A DNA stretch of 64,000 bases from Thorsellia kenyensis (GTDB taxonomy: Bacteria > Pseudomonadota > Gammaproteobacteria > Enterobacterales > Thorselliaceae): assembly GCF_042432445.1 (NCBI RefSeq), contig NZ_JBHLXE010000013.1:62001-126000 (forward strand), written 5' to 3'. A model generated the notes under the pieces. It searched no databases. It was not told the origin of the DNA and worked only from the letters and a program-made list of their open reading frames with translations. Positions 36,000 to 44,773 of this stretch are shown here, one piece after another. Within the stretch, counting starts at the first letter, position 1. Each line of letters begins with the position of its first letter. Made by a program: the position numbers and the translations under genes.

Positions 36000-37148
36000 T
36001 TATCCTTTTTGTTGCTCAGTAAAACGTTTTAATGAAAAGAAACTCAAATCATATGGGATAGGTTCATTTCGCGCAAAAGATGATCCAATCTCACCAAGTA
36101 CACTTGCGAACTTAAACCCATGCCCACTCAGTCCACTGATCAGCATGATTTTTTTTTGTTCGTCGAGAGTATCAATAATAAAATGCCCATCTGAAGTCAT
36201 ATCATAACTACAGGATTTTCCCATAAGACATCCACCTACGCCTGGCAAAAATCGTTTCAAAAATTTAAGCAAAGCACTTCCATCTGATATTTTACTACCA
36301 AAAGGGACTCTATCTTCTCTTGAATGCATTATTTCCCACTCTATATGCTTACCTATTTTTAGCGCGTTATCTACTGCAGGAAATCCGTAGTATGCTTCAC
36401 CATGCTCATCTTCTATTGTAAATGCAGGAAAATTGTTGAGATAACTAAAGCGGCCGTCTGCTTGATGCCATGCAAAAACACGTCTTATAGGCGTAATAGG
36501 TAGGTTTGGAAAGATCTCTCTAACCCAAGTACCAGCAGTAACGATAGCTTTAGACGCAAAAAAATCTCCTTGAGACGTTTTTACTTGAACGCCCGATTCT
36601 GATGTTTCGACTGCAAATACTTTACAATTAAAAGCATGTTCAGCTTCTACTTGCTTACTCAGTTCAAGATAACTTTCAATTATATTTTCACAAAATAAAA
36701 CCCCTGCATTAGGTTCATATACAGCACTGTAATTTTCAGGTAATTGCAATTCAGGCCATATTTTTTTGCAGGTTTTAGCGTCTTTAACTTCCACTTCAAG
36801 TGCATATTTATTCGCACTTTTTATCGCTTGGGTGATAAAAAGTGCATTTGATGGTCCCGCATTTAATACCCCACATTGTTCAAATATGGGTATTCCACTT
36901 GTATGCTTCACATAGTCTTTGAGTCCTAACCATAACTTTTGTGCTTGCAAGAGCATTGGGACGTATTCGTCGCCTTCACCATAAGCTTGTCTCATGATTC
37001 TGGTTTCGCCATGATGACTACCATGCTGATGGGGTGGCATAAATTCATCAACCATCAAAACCTTTAGCCCCGCTTTTGCACTGTAATATCCAGCAGCTGA
37101 ACCCACTGAACCTGTACCTATGATGATAAGATCATATTCTTTTTTCAT
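36000..37148 (-). CDS. solA: N-methyl-L-tryptophan oxidase / sarcosine-oxidase-like flavoenzyme
   Basis: Covalent-flavin amine oxidase of the monomeric sarcosine oxidase family that demethylates N-methyl amino acids. The start at 37148 (MKKEYDLIIIGTGSVGSAAG) gives 382 residues and matches the E. coli N-terminus; the frame reads further to 37178, overlapping pyrC. Seen are the FAD dinucleotide motif GTGSVGSAAGYY, MPPHQHGSHHGETRIMRQAYGEG, and KSCSYDMTSDGHFIID near the C-terminus, with the Cys that would attach the flavin. Fourteen bp separate it from pyrC; these genes are also close in E. coli. Confidence 0.9.
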   Translation of the reverse strand: MKKEYDLIIIGTGSVGSAAGYYSAKAGLKVLMVDEFMPPHQHGSHHGETRIMRQAYGEGDEYVPMLLQAQKLWLGLKDYVKHTSGIPIFEQCGVLNAGPSNALFITQAIKSANKYALEVEVKDAKTCKKIWPELQLPENYSAVYEPNAGVLFCENIIESYLELSKQVEAEHAFNCKVFAVETSESGVQVKTSQGDFFASKAIVTAGTWVREIFPNLPITPIRRVFAWHQADGRFSYLNNFPAFTIEDEHGEAYYGFPAVDNALKIGKHIEWEIMHSREDRVPFGSKISDGSALLKFLKRFLPGVGGCLMGKSCSYDMTSDGHFIIDTLDEQKKIMLISGLSGHGFKFASVLGEIGSSFARNEPIPYDLSFFSLKRFTEQQKG

Positions 37149-37162
37149 ATCGCCCAACTCAT

Positions 37163-38212
37163 TTAACTCACTTGCCATGGTAATGTTTCACCAGCCATGA
37201 AAGGTACGATTACATGTTCGTTTACCGAAATTTCAGTAGGTTGCAACTCAGGTAATTTAGTCATAGTTATTGTGCCCTCATTTAGGGGCATCTCATAAAA
37301 ACGAGCTCCATTTTCAGAACAAAATGCTTCTAAGTACTCTAATGCATTCATTTCATCAAATACTTGGGTATAGATGCTCAATGCATTTAAAGAATTAAAC
37401 GCACCTGCACATCCACATGCACTTTCTTTTAAATGTTTAAAATGAGGAGCCGAGTCTGTACCTAAGAACAGACGTTTATTTCCTGAAGCTATCGCTTGTC
37501 GCAGGGCTTTTTGGTGAATATTACGTTTTAGAATAGGTAAACAAAATAAATGCGGTCTTATCCCACCGACTAGCATATCATTTCGATTAAATAAAAGATG
37601 CTGAGGAGTAATCGTTGCTGCAGTATAATCATCAGCCGCTAATATAAATTCTGCAGCTTCTTTTGTCGTAATATGTTCAAGTACAATTTTTAATTCTGGG
37701 AAATGCTTTCTTAAAGGCAATAGTGTTCTTTCAATAAACACTGCTTCTCTATCAAAAATATCAATTTCTTTGTCAGTGACCTCACCATGAATTAAAAGTG
37801 GCATGCCTATTTTTTGCATAGTTTCGAATAGCTCATAAGCCTCTTTGATATCCGCTATCCCATGACTAGAATTTGTCGTTGCATGTGCAGGATATAATTT
37901 AGTTGCGGTAATTAAACCACTTCTTTTTCCTTCAATTAATGTGCTTTTATTTAAATCTCTGGACAAATAACAGGTCATTAGTGGCATAAATTCATCTCCC
38001 GAAGGAATGGCTGCAATGACTCTATCACGATATGCTTGAGCTGCCTCTAATGTAGTAATTGGTTTAGTCAAATTAGGCATGATTATCGCACGTTTAAAAT
38101 GTCTTGATGTATACGGGAGAACCGCCTTAAGTATATCCTCATCTCTTAAATGCAGATGCCAGTCATCAGGTTTTCTTAATGTAATAGATTGTGGTGATAA
38201 TGTTGTTTGCAT
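37163..38212 (-). CDS. pyrC: Dihydroorotase
   Basis: Third step of pyrimidine synthesis: cyclises carbamoyl aspartate to dihydroorotate. The 349 residues show the metal-binding HLHLR at His19/His21, the carboxylated-lysine region GLITATKLYPAHATTNS, LLIHGEVTD, VLEHITTKEA, ITPQHLLFNRND and the catalytic Asp in FLGTDSAPH. Length equals E. coli PyrC. Downstream on the same strand are solA and xseA; upstream lies the group II intron relic, so its promoter must be in the short stretch after 38213 or within that relic. Confidence 0.96.
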   Translation of the reverse strand: MQTTLSPQSITLRKPDDWHLHLRDEDILKAVLPYTSRHFKRAIIMPNLTKPITTLEAAQAYRDRVIAAIPSGDEFMPLMTCYLSRDLNKSTLIEGKRSGLITATKLYPAHATTNSSHGIADIKEAYELFETMQKIGMPLLIHGEVTDKEIDIFDREAVFIERTLLPLRKHFPELKIVLEHITTKEAAEFILAADDYTAATITPQHLLFNRNDMLVGGIRPHLFCLPILKRNIHQKALRQAIASGNKRLFLGTDSAPHFKHLKESACGCAGAFNSLNALSIYTQVFDEMNALEYLEAFCSENGARFYEMPLNEGTITMTKLPELQPTEISVNEHVIVPFMAGETLPWQVS

Positions 38213-38299
38213 AGTACTTTACCTTTAATTTAGAAGCCTATTTTCAAATATATTTGACTAGAAAAACACTTAGTTCGATTAAATCGAATAGAATAAAGC

Positions 38300-39415
38300 A
38301 TTACCGCCCTTCCCCCTTTCCTTAAACCGTTCGTACGAACCTGGTACAGCTTATTCTTAAAATATCTCACTTTTTGTAAGACGTTCTTTACTTATGCAAT
38401 GCTCTTAAATCAAATAGTTTGAGTTCTATAAACCATTTATTAGCTATTGCATAATGAGCTTGCGGACTGCAAGCGTTTATCTAGCTGTTCATCTTGATAG
38501 ATTTAAATGGATCTTTGTACCGAAGCTTTATTATTCATACATGTAACCTACTTGGTTTCCTCCAACTTTTAAGATGGACAGCTTCGAGTCTTCGATTTAT
38601 CCAATTCATCAAGGTTTAAAATCTGTGTATACTGTCCACTATTTTGACAAACTACCCAAACCCTCTCATTAAAAAGGTTAGCTTTTGTATGGTGAATGTC
38701 ATTTCTAGGGAGGAGGTTCTCTCTTATTATGATAAGTTTCAAGCCGTGCTCTAGTATTTTTGTGGCGGCTTGCCTGGCATTTCTTCGCTTTTTCTACTTT
38801 ACTCGAATATGAATATTTCATCAGCATAGCAGACTATTTAGAGTCCTCTTTTCATCATCTATTGAAGAAGGTATCAAGAAATTTATTAGCAATGAGATTT
38901 AATATTAAGCCATCTTCCTCCTGCTTGCAAATTTGTTGCAGGATGTTCTTATTACTTACCCTTTTATGTTACTAACTTCTTTTGCCTTGATTTCAATGTC
39001 AGTCGATAAATGAGAGCTTATTGCATCCACTAAATCGTACATGCCAAGCCTATCTCCTTTCATTAATGTACTTGAGTTTTATTATTGATTCCTCCCTTCA
39101 GAGCGAATTTAACCTTTTGATATCAATTGTCCTCTAAAAGAAGGATTCAGTGCTAGGCTTCTTGAGTATATTGTGCTGACGCCCTGTATATCATCCAATC
39201 CTCAAACACATAATAGATCTGACTAAGTATCGGATTTTGCGTTATGTTGCTCGTTTATCCATCTATCAAAGCGACCACCGTTCATTTGCATTATATGCTA
39301 TATACTGCCTATGACTTCCTTCAGACCCAACCGTTGACCAGTTGCGTCCTTATTAATCGGATTAACTTCCCCTTAGTAAGGGTGTTTCCACTTTCTTTCA
39401 AGTGAACGGGTTTGC
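38300..39415 (-). mobile_element. Degenerate group II intron
   Basis: The ~1.25-kb pyrC/rne spacer (38213-39471) holds, on the minus strand, an eroded group II intron. At the 5' side (39415 down to about 39050) is a structured stretch containing GAAGGGAGGAATC and similar purine-rich blocks typical of domains I-III. Next comes a broken reverse-transcriptase frame. At 38322-38352 the sequence AAGCTGTACC...CGTACGAACGGTTT resembles a domain V hairpin, followed by GGAAAGGGGG like the start of domain VI. The total is about half a normal intron with ORF, so internal deletions are likely. The intron starts about 25 bp beyond the rne terminator; insertion behind terminators is characteristic of bacterial class C introns. 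Confidence 0.65.
38700..39045 (-). pseudogene. Reverse transcriptase/maturase fragment of the group II intron
   Basis: Reading the minus strand in shifting frames gives recognisable RT pieces. They are a possible N-terminal start near 39041 (MYDLVDAISSHL), then LIANKFLDTFF followed after a frame change by MMKRGL.IVCYADEIFIF at about 38860-38805, the YADD catalytic motif altered to YADE. RQAATKILEHGLKLIIIRE follows at 38760-38716, the conserved FLExxLKL segment. Stop codons and frameshifts interrupt it, the central RT blocks are missing and there is no maturase end. It cannot make a working enzyme. Confidence 0.65.
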
Positions 39416-39439
39416 CAGCTTCGCTAGGCAAACAACAGC

Positions 39440-39465
39440 AAAACGCCTGCAAAAGCAGGCGTTTT
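39440..39465 (-). terminator. Intrinsic terminator of rne
   Basis: Perfect 11-bp arms AAAACGCCTGC and GCAGGCGTTTT with a 4-base loop, starting 6 bp after the rne stop. GC-rich at the loop end, with T-tract on the exit side. By symmetry it can work in both directions. Confidence 0.85.
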
Positions 39466-39471
39466 ATTGAC

Positions 39472-42402
39472 TTAGTGATATTCGGGTCGAGTCATTGGTG
39501 CACTAGATTGTTTCGATGCTATATGGCCTCCAGCTTTTCCTTTGCCTACAAAAACAAAGGCAGGGCGCTCCCAGTCGCTGTAAGGAATAACGCTGGGTAC
39601 ATAAGGAGGAGCGGGAGCTTTTGTAACAGGTGAAGAGGCCTTGTTGATTGATCTTGAATGCAACTTCCTGTTGAAGCTTAATCGATTGCCTTCTTTAGAG
39701 ATAGCATCGGTCATATCATTTTTTTCAACATTTTTTATGACTGTTTGCACATTATCTACATTAGCTGATATATTGGTATAATCTTTAGTTTCACTTGATA
39801 CACTTTCGTTTACTGAATGCACAAGAACAATATTGCTGTTTTTGTCCTCTGTCTGTGGTTCAGATAATGTACTTTTCCCTAGAATTGCAACATCCTTTGA
39901 ACTGCTATTTAAAGAAACTTCCAAATTATCAGTATTTTGAACCGCATTCGCAGGCATGTTTTTTTCTACATCCATATCAATATTTCTATCTTCAGCTTTT
40001 TTTGCTGCCAAAGTACGATCTTCATGACTGAACTTCAAATCAACCCCATCATAATTATTAGGTCTATTACCCTGATCAGTTTCATCTGATGGTGAAAATG
40101 TAGATAAAAGATCGTAATTTACCCAAACTTTACCTGTTGACATTTCAGGTGAGGCAAATGCACCTTCCATAACCATCGGTGTAGCAGTTAATTGACGATA
40201 TTTTCTACGTTTTTGTCCATTAGATCGCATTTGACGCATATTACGTCTTGAACGCTTGTTTTTTTCATTATTTTCATTAGAAAATGAAGTTTCATTTAGT
40301 TCTTGAATTACTTCACTCTCTAACGTTAATTGATTTTCGATAACCTCTTTTGTTGCTTTTACTCTAACTGAGTCTGTTAACTTGCGACGTTCACGTCTAG
40401 GTTTATTAGGTAGATTATCTGACGCAGTTTGTTTGTTTGAGTTATAACTATTTTTATCTGACTTATTTACCCCTTCAAGTTCACTGCGGTTATTCTCTTT
40501 TGACGCCGTCTCTTTAGAATTGTCTTTAATCCTTTCCTTGCGAACTGCTGGAGATTGTTCCTGAGCCAGAGCTTCTGAATTTACCTCTTGTGGCTTTGTT
40601 ACACGTGGATTACGATTTCTTTCGCGACGTGGTCTATTATTTCTTTGCGGCCTTTGTGTACTTTGACGAGCAGCTTCTTTAGTTTCAGGTTTAGCTTCTT
40701 CAGATTTAAATAAACCTGTCAAGAATTTAGATAGTCTTGTAAAAAGCCCCTCTTTTACCTTCGCGGCAGTTACTGGTGGAGGAGTATCAGCTTTAATGGT
40801 ATGCGCCTTCACTGCGGGTTGTTGTGCAACAGGCACTTTTTTGACTGGGACAGATTCTTCAGCATAAGAAAACTTTGATGAGTCATAGCTTTCTGCTAAT
40901 TGATAACTTAATTGCTCAGCACCATCTCCTCGTTTCATGCGCTGGATGTGGTAGTGTGGTGTTTGCATATTTTCGTTAGGCACAATGATAATTTTTAAAC
41001 CTTCATGCTCTTTTTCTATTGCCTGAACCGCACTTCTTTTTTCGTTAAGAAGATAAGATGCAATTTGCACCGGTACAATCACCTGTACTTCACTAGTTCT
41101 ATCTTTTAAAGCTGCTTCTTCTATTAATCTTAAGATAGATAAGGATAATGATTCATTATCTCTTACTCGTCCAGTGCCGCTGCATCGAGGACAAATATGA
41201 TGACTTGATTCATTTAATGAAGGACTTAGCCTTTGTCTAGACATTTCAAGAAGACCAAATTTAGAAATTCGTGCAAATTGAATTCTTGCCCTGTCAGATT
41301 TAACTGCATCTTTTAAACGCATTTCCACATCACGCTGATGCTTTATAGGGGTCATATCAATAAAGTCAATGACAATAAGTCCACCTAAATCTCTTAATCT
41401 TAACTGTCTAGCAATTTCATCTGCTGCCTCAAGATTAGTGTGATAAGCTGTTTCTTCAATGTCTCTTCCTCGTGTAGATCTCGCTGAGTTGATATCTATT
41501 GCGGTTAATGCTTCTGTGGTATCAATAACGATTGAGCCACCAGAAGGTAAACGTACTTCTCTTTGGTAAGCAGATTCAATTTGAGATTCAATTTGAAAGT
41601 GACTAAATAGCGGGGTATCACCAGTATAAAGTTTAATTTTGCTTATAAAATCAGGGCGTCCTAATGTAGCAATATGCAGTTTTGCTTCTTCGAACAGCTC
41701 AGGACTATCAATTAAAATTTCCGCGACTTCAGGTCGTAAATAATCCCTAAAAGCACGTACAATAACGCTGCTTTCTTGATGGATTAAAAAAGGAGCTGGT
41801 CTGCTAGCCGCTGCTTCCTTTATTGCTTCCCAATGTTTTACTCTAAAAGAGAGATCCCATTGGAGTGCTTCAGGAGATTTACCCATTCCTGCAGTTCGAA
41901 TTATAAGACCCATTTCATTTGGGATATCTAAAGAAGAAAGTGCAGTTTTTAGTTCAGTTCGTTCTTCGCCTTCAATACGCCTAGAAATACCACCAGCACG
42001 AGGATTATTGGGCATCAAAACAAGATAGCTACCGGCCAAACTAATAAAAGTTGTCAGAACCGCATTTTTGTTGCCACGCTCTTCTTTCTCGACTTGAACG
42101 ATAAGCTCTTGCCCAATTTCTAATACATCCGTAATATTAGGGCGACCTTCACCTTGAAATTTCTTACTAAAATATTCTCTAGAAACTTCTTTAAATGGCA
42201 AAAAACCTCTTCGTTCGCAACCATAATCTACCCAAGCGGCATCAAGGCTTGGTTCAAGCTTACTGATTTTGCCTTTGTAGATATTAGATTTTTTTAATTC
42301 ATGGCTTGTATTCTCTATATCGAGATCGTAAAGTCGTTGGCCATCAACAAGAGCTACACGTAGCTCTTCTTGCTGAGTGGCATTAATTAGCATTCTTTTC
42401 AT
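39472..42402 (-). CDS. rne: Ribonuclease E
   Basis: Main endoribonuclease of mRNA decay and rRNA/tRNA processing, and scaffold of the degradosome at the inner membrane. The 976 residues open with MKRMLINATQQEELRVALVDGQRLYDLDIE. The S1 domain (35-125), 5'-sensor and RNase H-like parts follow, then the catalytic DNase I-like region ALTAIDINSAR...LRDLGGLIVIDFIDMTP with both metal-binding aspartates, and the Zn-link CPRCSGTG. After ~530 the scaffold is divergent: a basic amphipathic membrane segment (LFTRLSKFLTGLFKSEE), arginine-rich RNA-binding stretches, an acidic region, and at the very end SDWERPAFVFVGKGKAGGH, which matches the E. coli PNPase-binding microdomain. So the degradosome tail is retained although shorter than E. 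coli (1061). Confidence 0.97.
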   Translation of the reverse strand: MKRMLINATQQEELRVALVDGQRLYDLDIENTSHELKKSNIYKGKISKLEPSLDAAWVDYGCERRGFLPFKEVSREYFSKKFQGEGRPNITDVLEIGQELIVQVEKEERGNKNAVLTTFISLAGSYLVLMPNNPRAGGISRRIEGEERTELKTALSSLDIPNEMGLIIRTAGMGKSPEALQWDLSFRVKHWEAIKEAAASRPAPFLIHQESSVIVRAFRDYLRPEVAEILIDSPELFEEAKLHIATLGRPDFISKIKLYTGDTPLFSHFQIESQIESAYQREVRLPSGGSIVIDTTEALTAIDINSARSTRGRDIEETAYHTNLEAADEIARQLRLRDLGGLIVIDFIDMTPIKHQRDVEMRLKDAVKSDRARIQFARISKFGLLEMSRQRLSPSLNESSHHICPRCSGTGRVRDNESLSLSILRLIEEAALKDRTSEVQVIVPVQIASYLLNEKRSAVQAIEKEHEGLKIIIVPNENMQTPHYHIQRMKRGDGAEQLSYQLAESYDSSKFSYAEESVPVKKVPVAQQPAVKAHTIKADTPPPVTAAKVKEGLFTRLSKFLTGLFKSEEAKPETKEAARQSTQRPQRNNRPRRERNRNPRVTKPQEVNSEALAQEQSPAVRKERIKDNSKETASKENNRSELEGVNKSDKNSYNSNKQTASDNLPNKPRRERRKLTDSVRVKATKEVIENQLTLESEVIQELNETSFSNENNEKNKRSRRNMRQMRSNGQKRRKYRQLTATPMVMEGAFASPEMSTGKVWVNYDLLSTFSPSDETDQGNRPNNYDGVDLKFSHEDRTLAAKKAEDRNIDMDVEKNMPANAVQNTDNLEVSLNSSSKDVAILGKSTLSEPQTEDKNSNIVLVHSVNESVSSETKDYTNISANVDNVQTVIKNVEKNDMTDAISKEGNRLSFNRKLHSRSINKASSPVTKAPAPPYVPSVIPYSDWERPAFVFVGKGKAGGHIASKQSSAPMTRPEYH

Positions 42403-42560
42403 GGTTCTATACTCAATAATTACGTAATTGTTTACGGTTAATGTCTATTGAGCAGAGCATCACAGAGGAGTTTATATGCAGAAATTGAAGAGAATTTAAT
42501 CTCAACTCTGGCAACCTCCCGGTTGGCATATTTTTATGATTTGCATACTACGAATAGTGA
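42403..42560 (-). promoter_or_regulatory. Possible rne 5' UTR autoregulatory element
   Basis: The rne leader contains, in the minus-strand sense, GCCAACC.GGGA.GGTTGCC, a stem with a 4-base loop and one bulge at about 42510-42527, and AT-rich single-stranded stretches before the ATG. E. coli rne is autoregulated through conserved leader hairpins that RNase E binds. Position and shape fit, but I could not align the leader itself. The remainder of the 500-bp rne/rsmA spacer holds the small ORF at 42616. Confidence 0.35.
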
Positions 42561-42615
42561 AGGAATTTAATTAACATATTATTTTTCTACACAAGTTATG
42601 AGTCGATTATTGCAT

Positions 42616-42807
42616 TTATCTATCTGTGTGACGTATATCATTGTAATGTGTTAGTTTCACTTTCTTAAAATTCTGTGGTGAACTGCTCACCTTTTGTTTC
42701 TTTAGCGTCTTATGCCTTTGCTGCGCCTTTAAACTTTTTTTAAAATTTTGCATTATGAAGAAATTATTGATTTGGCGCCAATTGAGCCTAGGTAAAACTT
42801 CATTCAT
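42616..42807 (-). CDS. Small basic protein, unknown
   Basis: 63 residues from the ATG at 42807, beginning MNEVLPRLNWRQINNFF, very rich in Lys/Arg/Gln (NFKKSLKAQQRHKTLKKQK). An AAAGGAG lies 2 bases before this ATG, closer than ideal but strong. I recognise no family. It sits between rne and rsmA, on the same strand, where apaG would lie downstream of rsmA in E. coli; it is not ApaG. The high Lys content could also be chance in AT-rich sequence. Confidence 0.35.
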   Translation of the reverse strand: MNEVLPRLNWRQINNFFIMQNFKKSLKAQQRHKTLKKQKVSSSPQNFKKVKLTHYNDIRHTDR

Positions 42808-42902
42808 AACTCCTTTATACAACAATATGACTTTTTTTTATAGTACTAAATCTACTTTTTTTTTCATTTAGATAAAATTTAATCAAATCATACAAATTGT
42901 AA

Positions 42903-43703
42903 CTATTTAGCACTTAACCAGTTGGCTAAATCACAATATTGTTGAACACTTAGATTCTCTGCTCTGAGGGTATTATCAATACCTACCTGTTCTAAGTCAT
43001 TTAATTCACATAATTCACTTAAGCTGTTTCTGAGAGTCTTACGTCTTTGAGCGAATGCCATAGCGGTAATTCTGGCTAATAGACTAATATCTTTTACATG
43101 ATATTTGGGTGTTGTATGTGGGATGAGTTTTACTACCGCTGAATCGACTTTAGGTGCAGGTTTAAAAGCGTTTGGTGGCACTTCAAGCACAGGAATCACT
43201 TCACAATAATATTGTGCCATAATGGATAAACGTCCATAATTCTTGCTCCCAGGACCGGCGGATAACCGTTCAACAACCTCTTTTTGCAACATAAAAAACA
43301 TGTCTAAAATTTTATCTGTAAACGTAAAAAGGTGAAACATTAAAGGAGTCGAAATATTATAGGGTAAATTACCAAAAACACGCAGTGGTTTCTGATGCTC
43401 ACTACTTAAAGCATTAAAATCAAATTTAAGTGCATCTTGCTGATATATAGTCAACTGATCTCTTATAAAAGGATGAGATTGTAATCTCTGCGCTAAATCT
43501 CTATCAATCTCAATGACATTTAACTTTTTAATTCGTGAGGCGACGACTTCGGTTAATGCCCCCAAACCTGGCCCTATTTCTAATAATACTTCATCATCTT
43601 TTGGATTAATGGCCGCAACAATATTTTCTATCACATTCATATCGACCAAAAAATTTTGCCCGAATCTTTTTCTGGCCGTATGGCCTAGATGTGTTTTATT
43701 CAT
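42903..43703 (-). CDS. rsmA: 16S rRNA dimethyladenosine transferase RsmA (KsgA)
   Basis: Dimethylates A1518 and A1519 of 16S rRNA late in 30S assembly. The 266 residues show ARKRFGQNFLVDMNVIENIV, the SAM motif EIGPGLGALTE, the acidic NVIEIDRDLA, and the catalytic NLPYNISTPLMFHL. The C-terminal domain has FKPAPKVDSAVVKLIP and FAQRRKTLRNSL. It follows pdxA with a 53-bp gap, in the conserved lptD-surA-pdxA-rsmA order; apaG and apaH do not follow. Confidence 0.96.
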   Translation of the reverse strand: MNKTHLGHTARKRFGQNFLVDMNVIENIVAAINPKDDEVLLEIGPGLGALTEVVASRIKKLNVIEIDRDLAQRLQSHPFIRDQLTIYQQDALKFDFNALSSEHQKPLRVFGNLPYNISTPLMFHLFTFTDKILDMFFMLQKEVVERLSAGPGSKNYGRLSIMAQYYCEVIPVLEVPPNAFKPAPKVDSAVVKLIPHTTPKYHVKDISLLARITAMAFAQRRKTLRNSLSELCELNDLEQVGIDNTLRAENLSVQQYCDLANWLSAK

Positions 43704-43756
43704 TTTTTACTCTACGTTGTCTAAAGGCAAAAATAATAGCACTTTTCATTCACATG

Positions 43757-44773
43757 CTAAACTAAACCCTTGATATGTTCGTAAGCCGCTATCATGCTAC
43801 CAGGATTCGCTGTAAATGTTCCAGCCATATCTAATGCAGTACCATGATCAACAGAAACCCTTAAAAAAGGTAATCCAAACGTGATATTGATAGCCTCACC
43901 AAACCCTTGATATTTAAGCACAGGTAAACCTTGATCGTGATACATGGTTAAAATTAAATCAGCATCGTCTAAATATTTAGGTTGAAACATGGTGTCTGCA
44001 GGCATAGGACCAATTAAATCATAGCCTTTATCTCTTAACATCTGTAGCACAGGGATAATGGTATCAATTTCTTCCCGACCTAAATGTCCATCTTCGCCCG
44101 CATGAGGATTCAATCCACAGACATAAATTTTAGGATGCTTTTTGTGGTATTTGTTTTGTAATTCGCTATGTACAATTTCTAATACTTGCTGCAGACTTTC
44201 CTTCGTTATTGTTTCACTTACCTTATTCAAAGGGATATGGGTTGTTGCTAAGCCAACTTTCATAATTTTTGTCGCCAGCACCATAACCACTTTTTCAACA
44301 TTCGCTATATCAGCTAGGAATTCAGTATGACCAGAAAATAGTACACCCGCTTCATTTATAATTCCCTTATGAACAGGGCCTGTCAAAAGCGCAGAAAACT
44401 CCCCTTGCATACACCCTATTGATGCTCTAGTTAATACTTCTAAGACGTAGTGACTATTCAAAGCATTTAGCTCACCCGCAATAACCTCTGCTTTCAAAGG
44501 AACATGCAATACGGTTATAATTAAAGTTTTTTTTCTGCTTTCATTACATGAAAGAGAGGCAGTTGAAACAGAACCGTATGTATCAGCACAGTAGTCTTTG
44601 ATCTCTATCTGAATGTTAGCCTGTTCTGCTCGTTGCTTTAACAGTAATTTATCAATACATACGACAATGCCCTCAGTACCGACTTTTTGTAGTAGCATTA
44701 AAACAATATCAGGTCCAATCCCAGCGGGCTCGCCCGCTGAGATGATAATTGGTTTATTCTTTAACATATCCAT
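43757..44773 (-). CDS. pdxA: 4-hydroxythreonine-4-phosphate dehydrogenase
   Basis: Pyridoxal phosphate synthesis: NAD-dependent oxidation of 4-phosphohydroxy-L-threonine, with a divalent metal. The 338 residues have ISAGEPAGIGPDIVLML, GPVHKGIINEAGVLFSGHTEFLAD with a metal-ligand histidine, GLNPHAGEDGHLGREE, GPMPADTMFQPKYL and MYHDQGLPVLKYQGFGEAINITFGLPF. Starts at 44773 or two codons later; it overlaps the end of surA by 20 bp, consistent with coupling. Confidence 0.95.
   Translation of the reverse strand: MDMLKNKPIIISAGEPAGIGPDIVLMLLQKVGTEGIVVCIDKLLLKQRAEQANIQIEIKDYCADTYGSVSTASLSCNESRKKTLIITVLHVPLKAEVIAGELNALNSHYVLEVLTRASIGCMQGEFSALLTGPVHKGIINEAGVLFSGHTEFLADIANVEKVVMVLATKIMKVGLATTHIPLNKVSETITKESLQQVLEIVHSELQNKYHKKHPKIYVCGLNPHAGEDGHLGREEIDTIIPVLQMLRDKGYDLIGPMPADTMFQPKYLDDADLILTMYHDQGLPVLKYQGFGEAINITFGLPFLRVSVDHGTALDMAGTFTANPGSMIAAYEHIKGLV

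Noticed and set aside
38760..38975. Plus-strand 71-codon ORF between pyrC and rne
   Set aside because: It is antisense to the RT fragment of the group II intron; the recognisable protein signal is on the minus strand.
39412..39633. Plus-strand 73-codon ORF at the rne 3' end
   Set aside because: Antisense to rne and crossing its terminator; no ribosome site.
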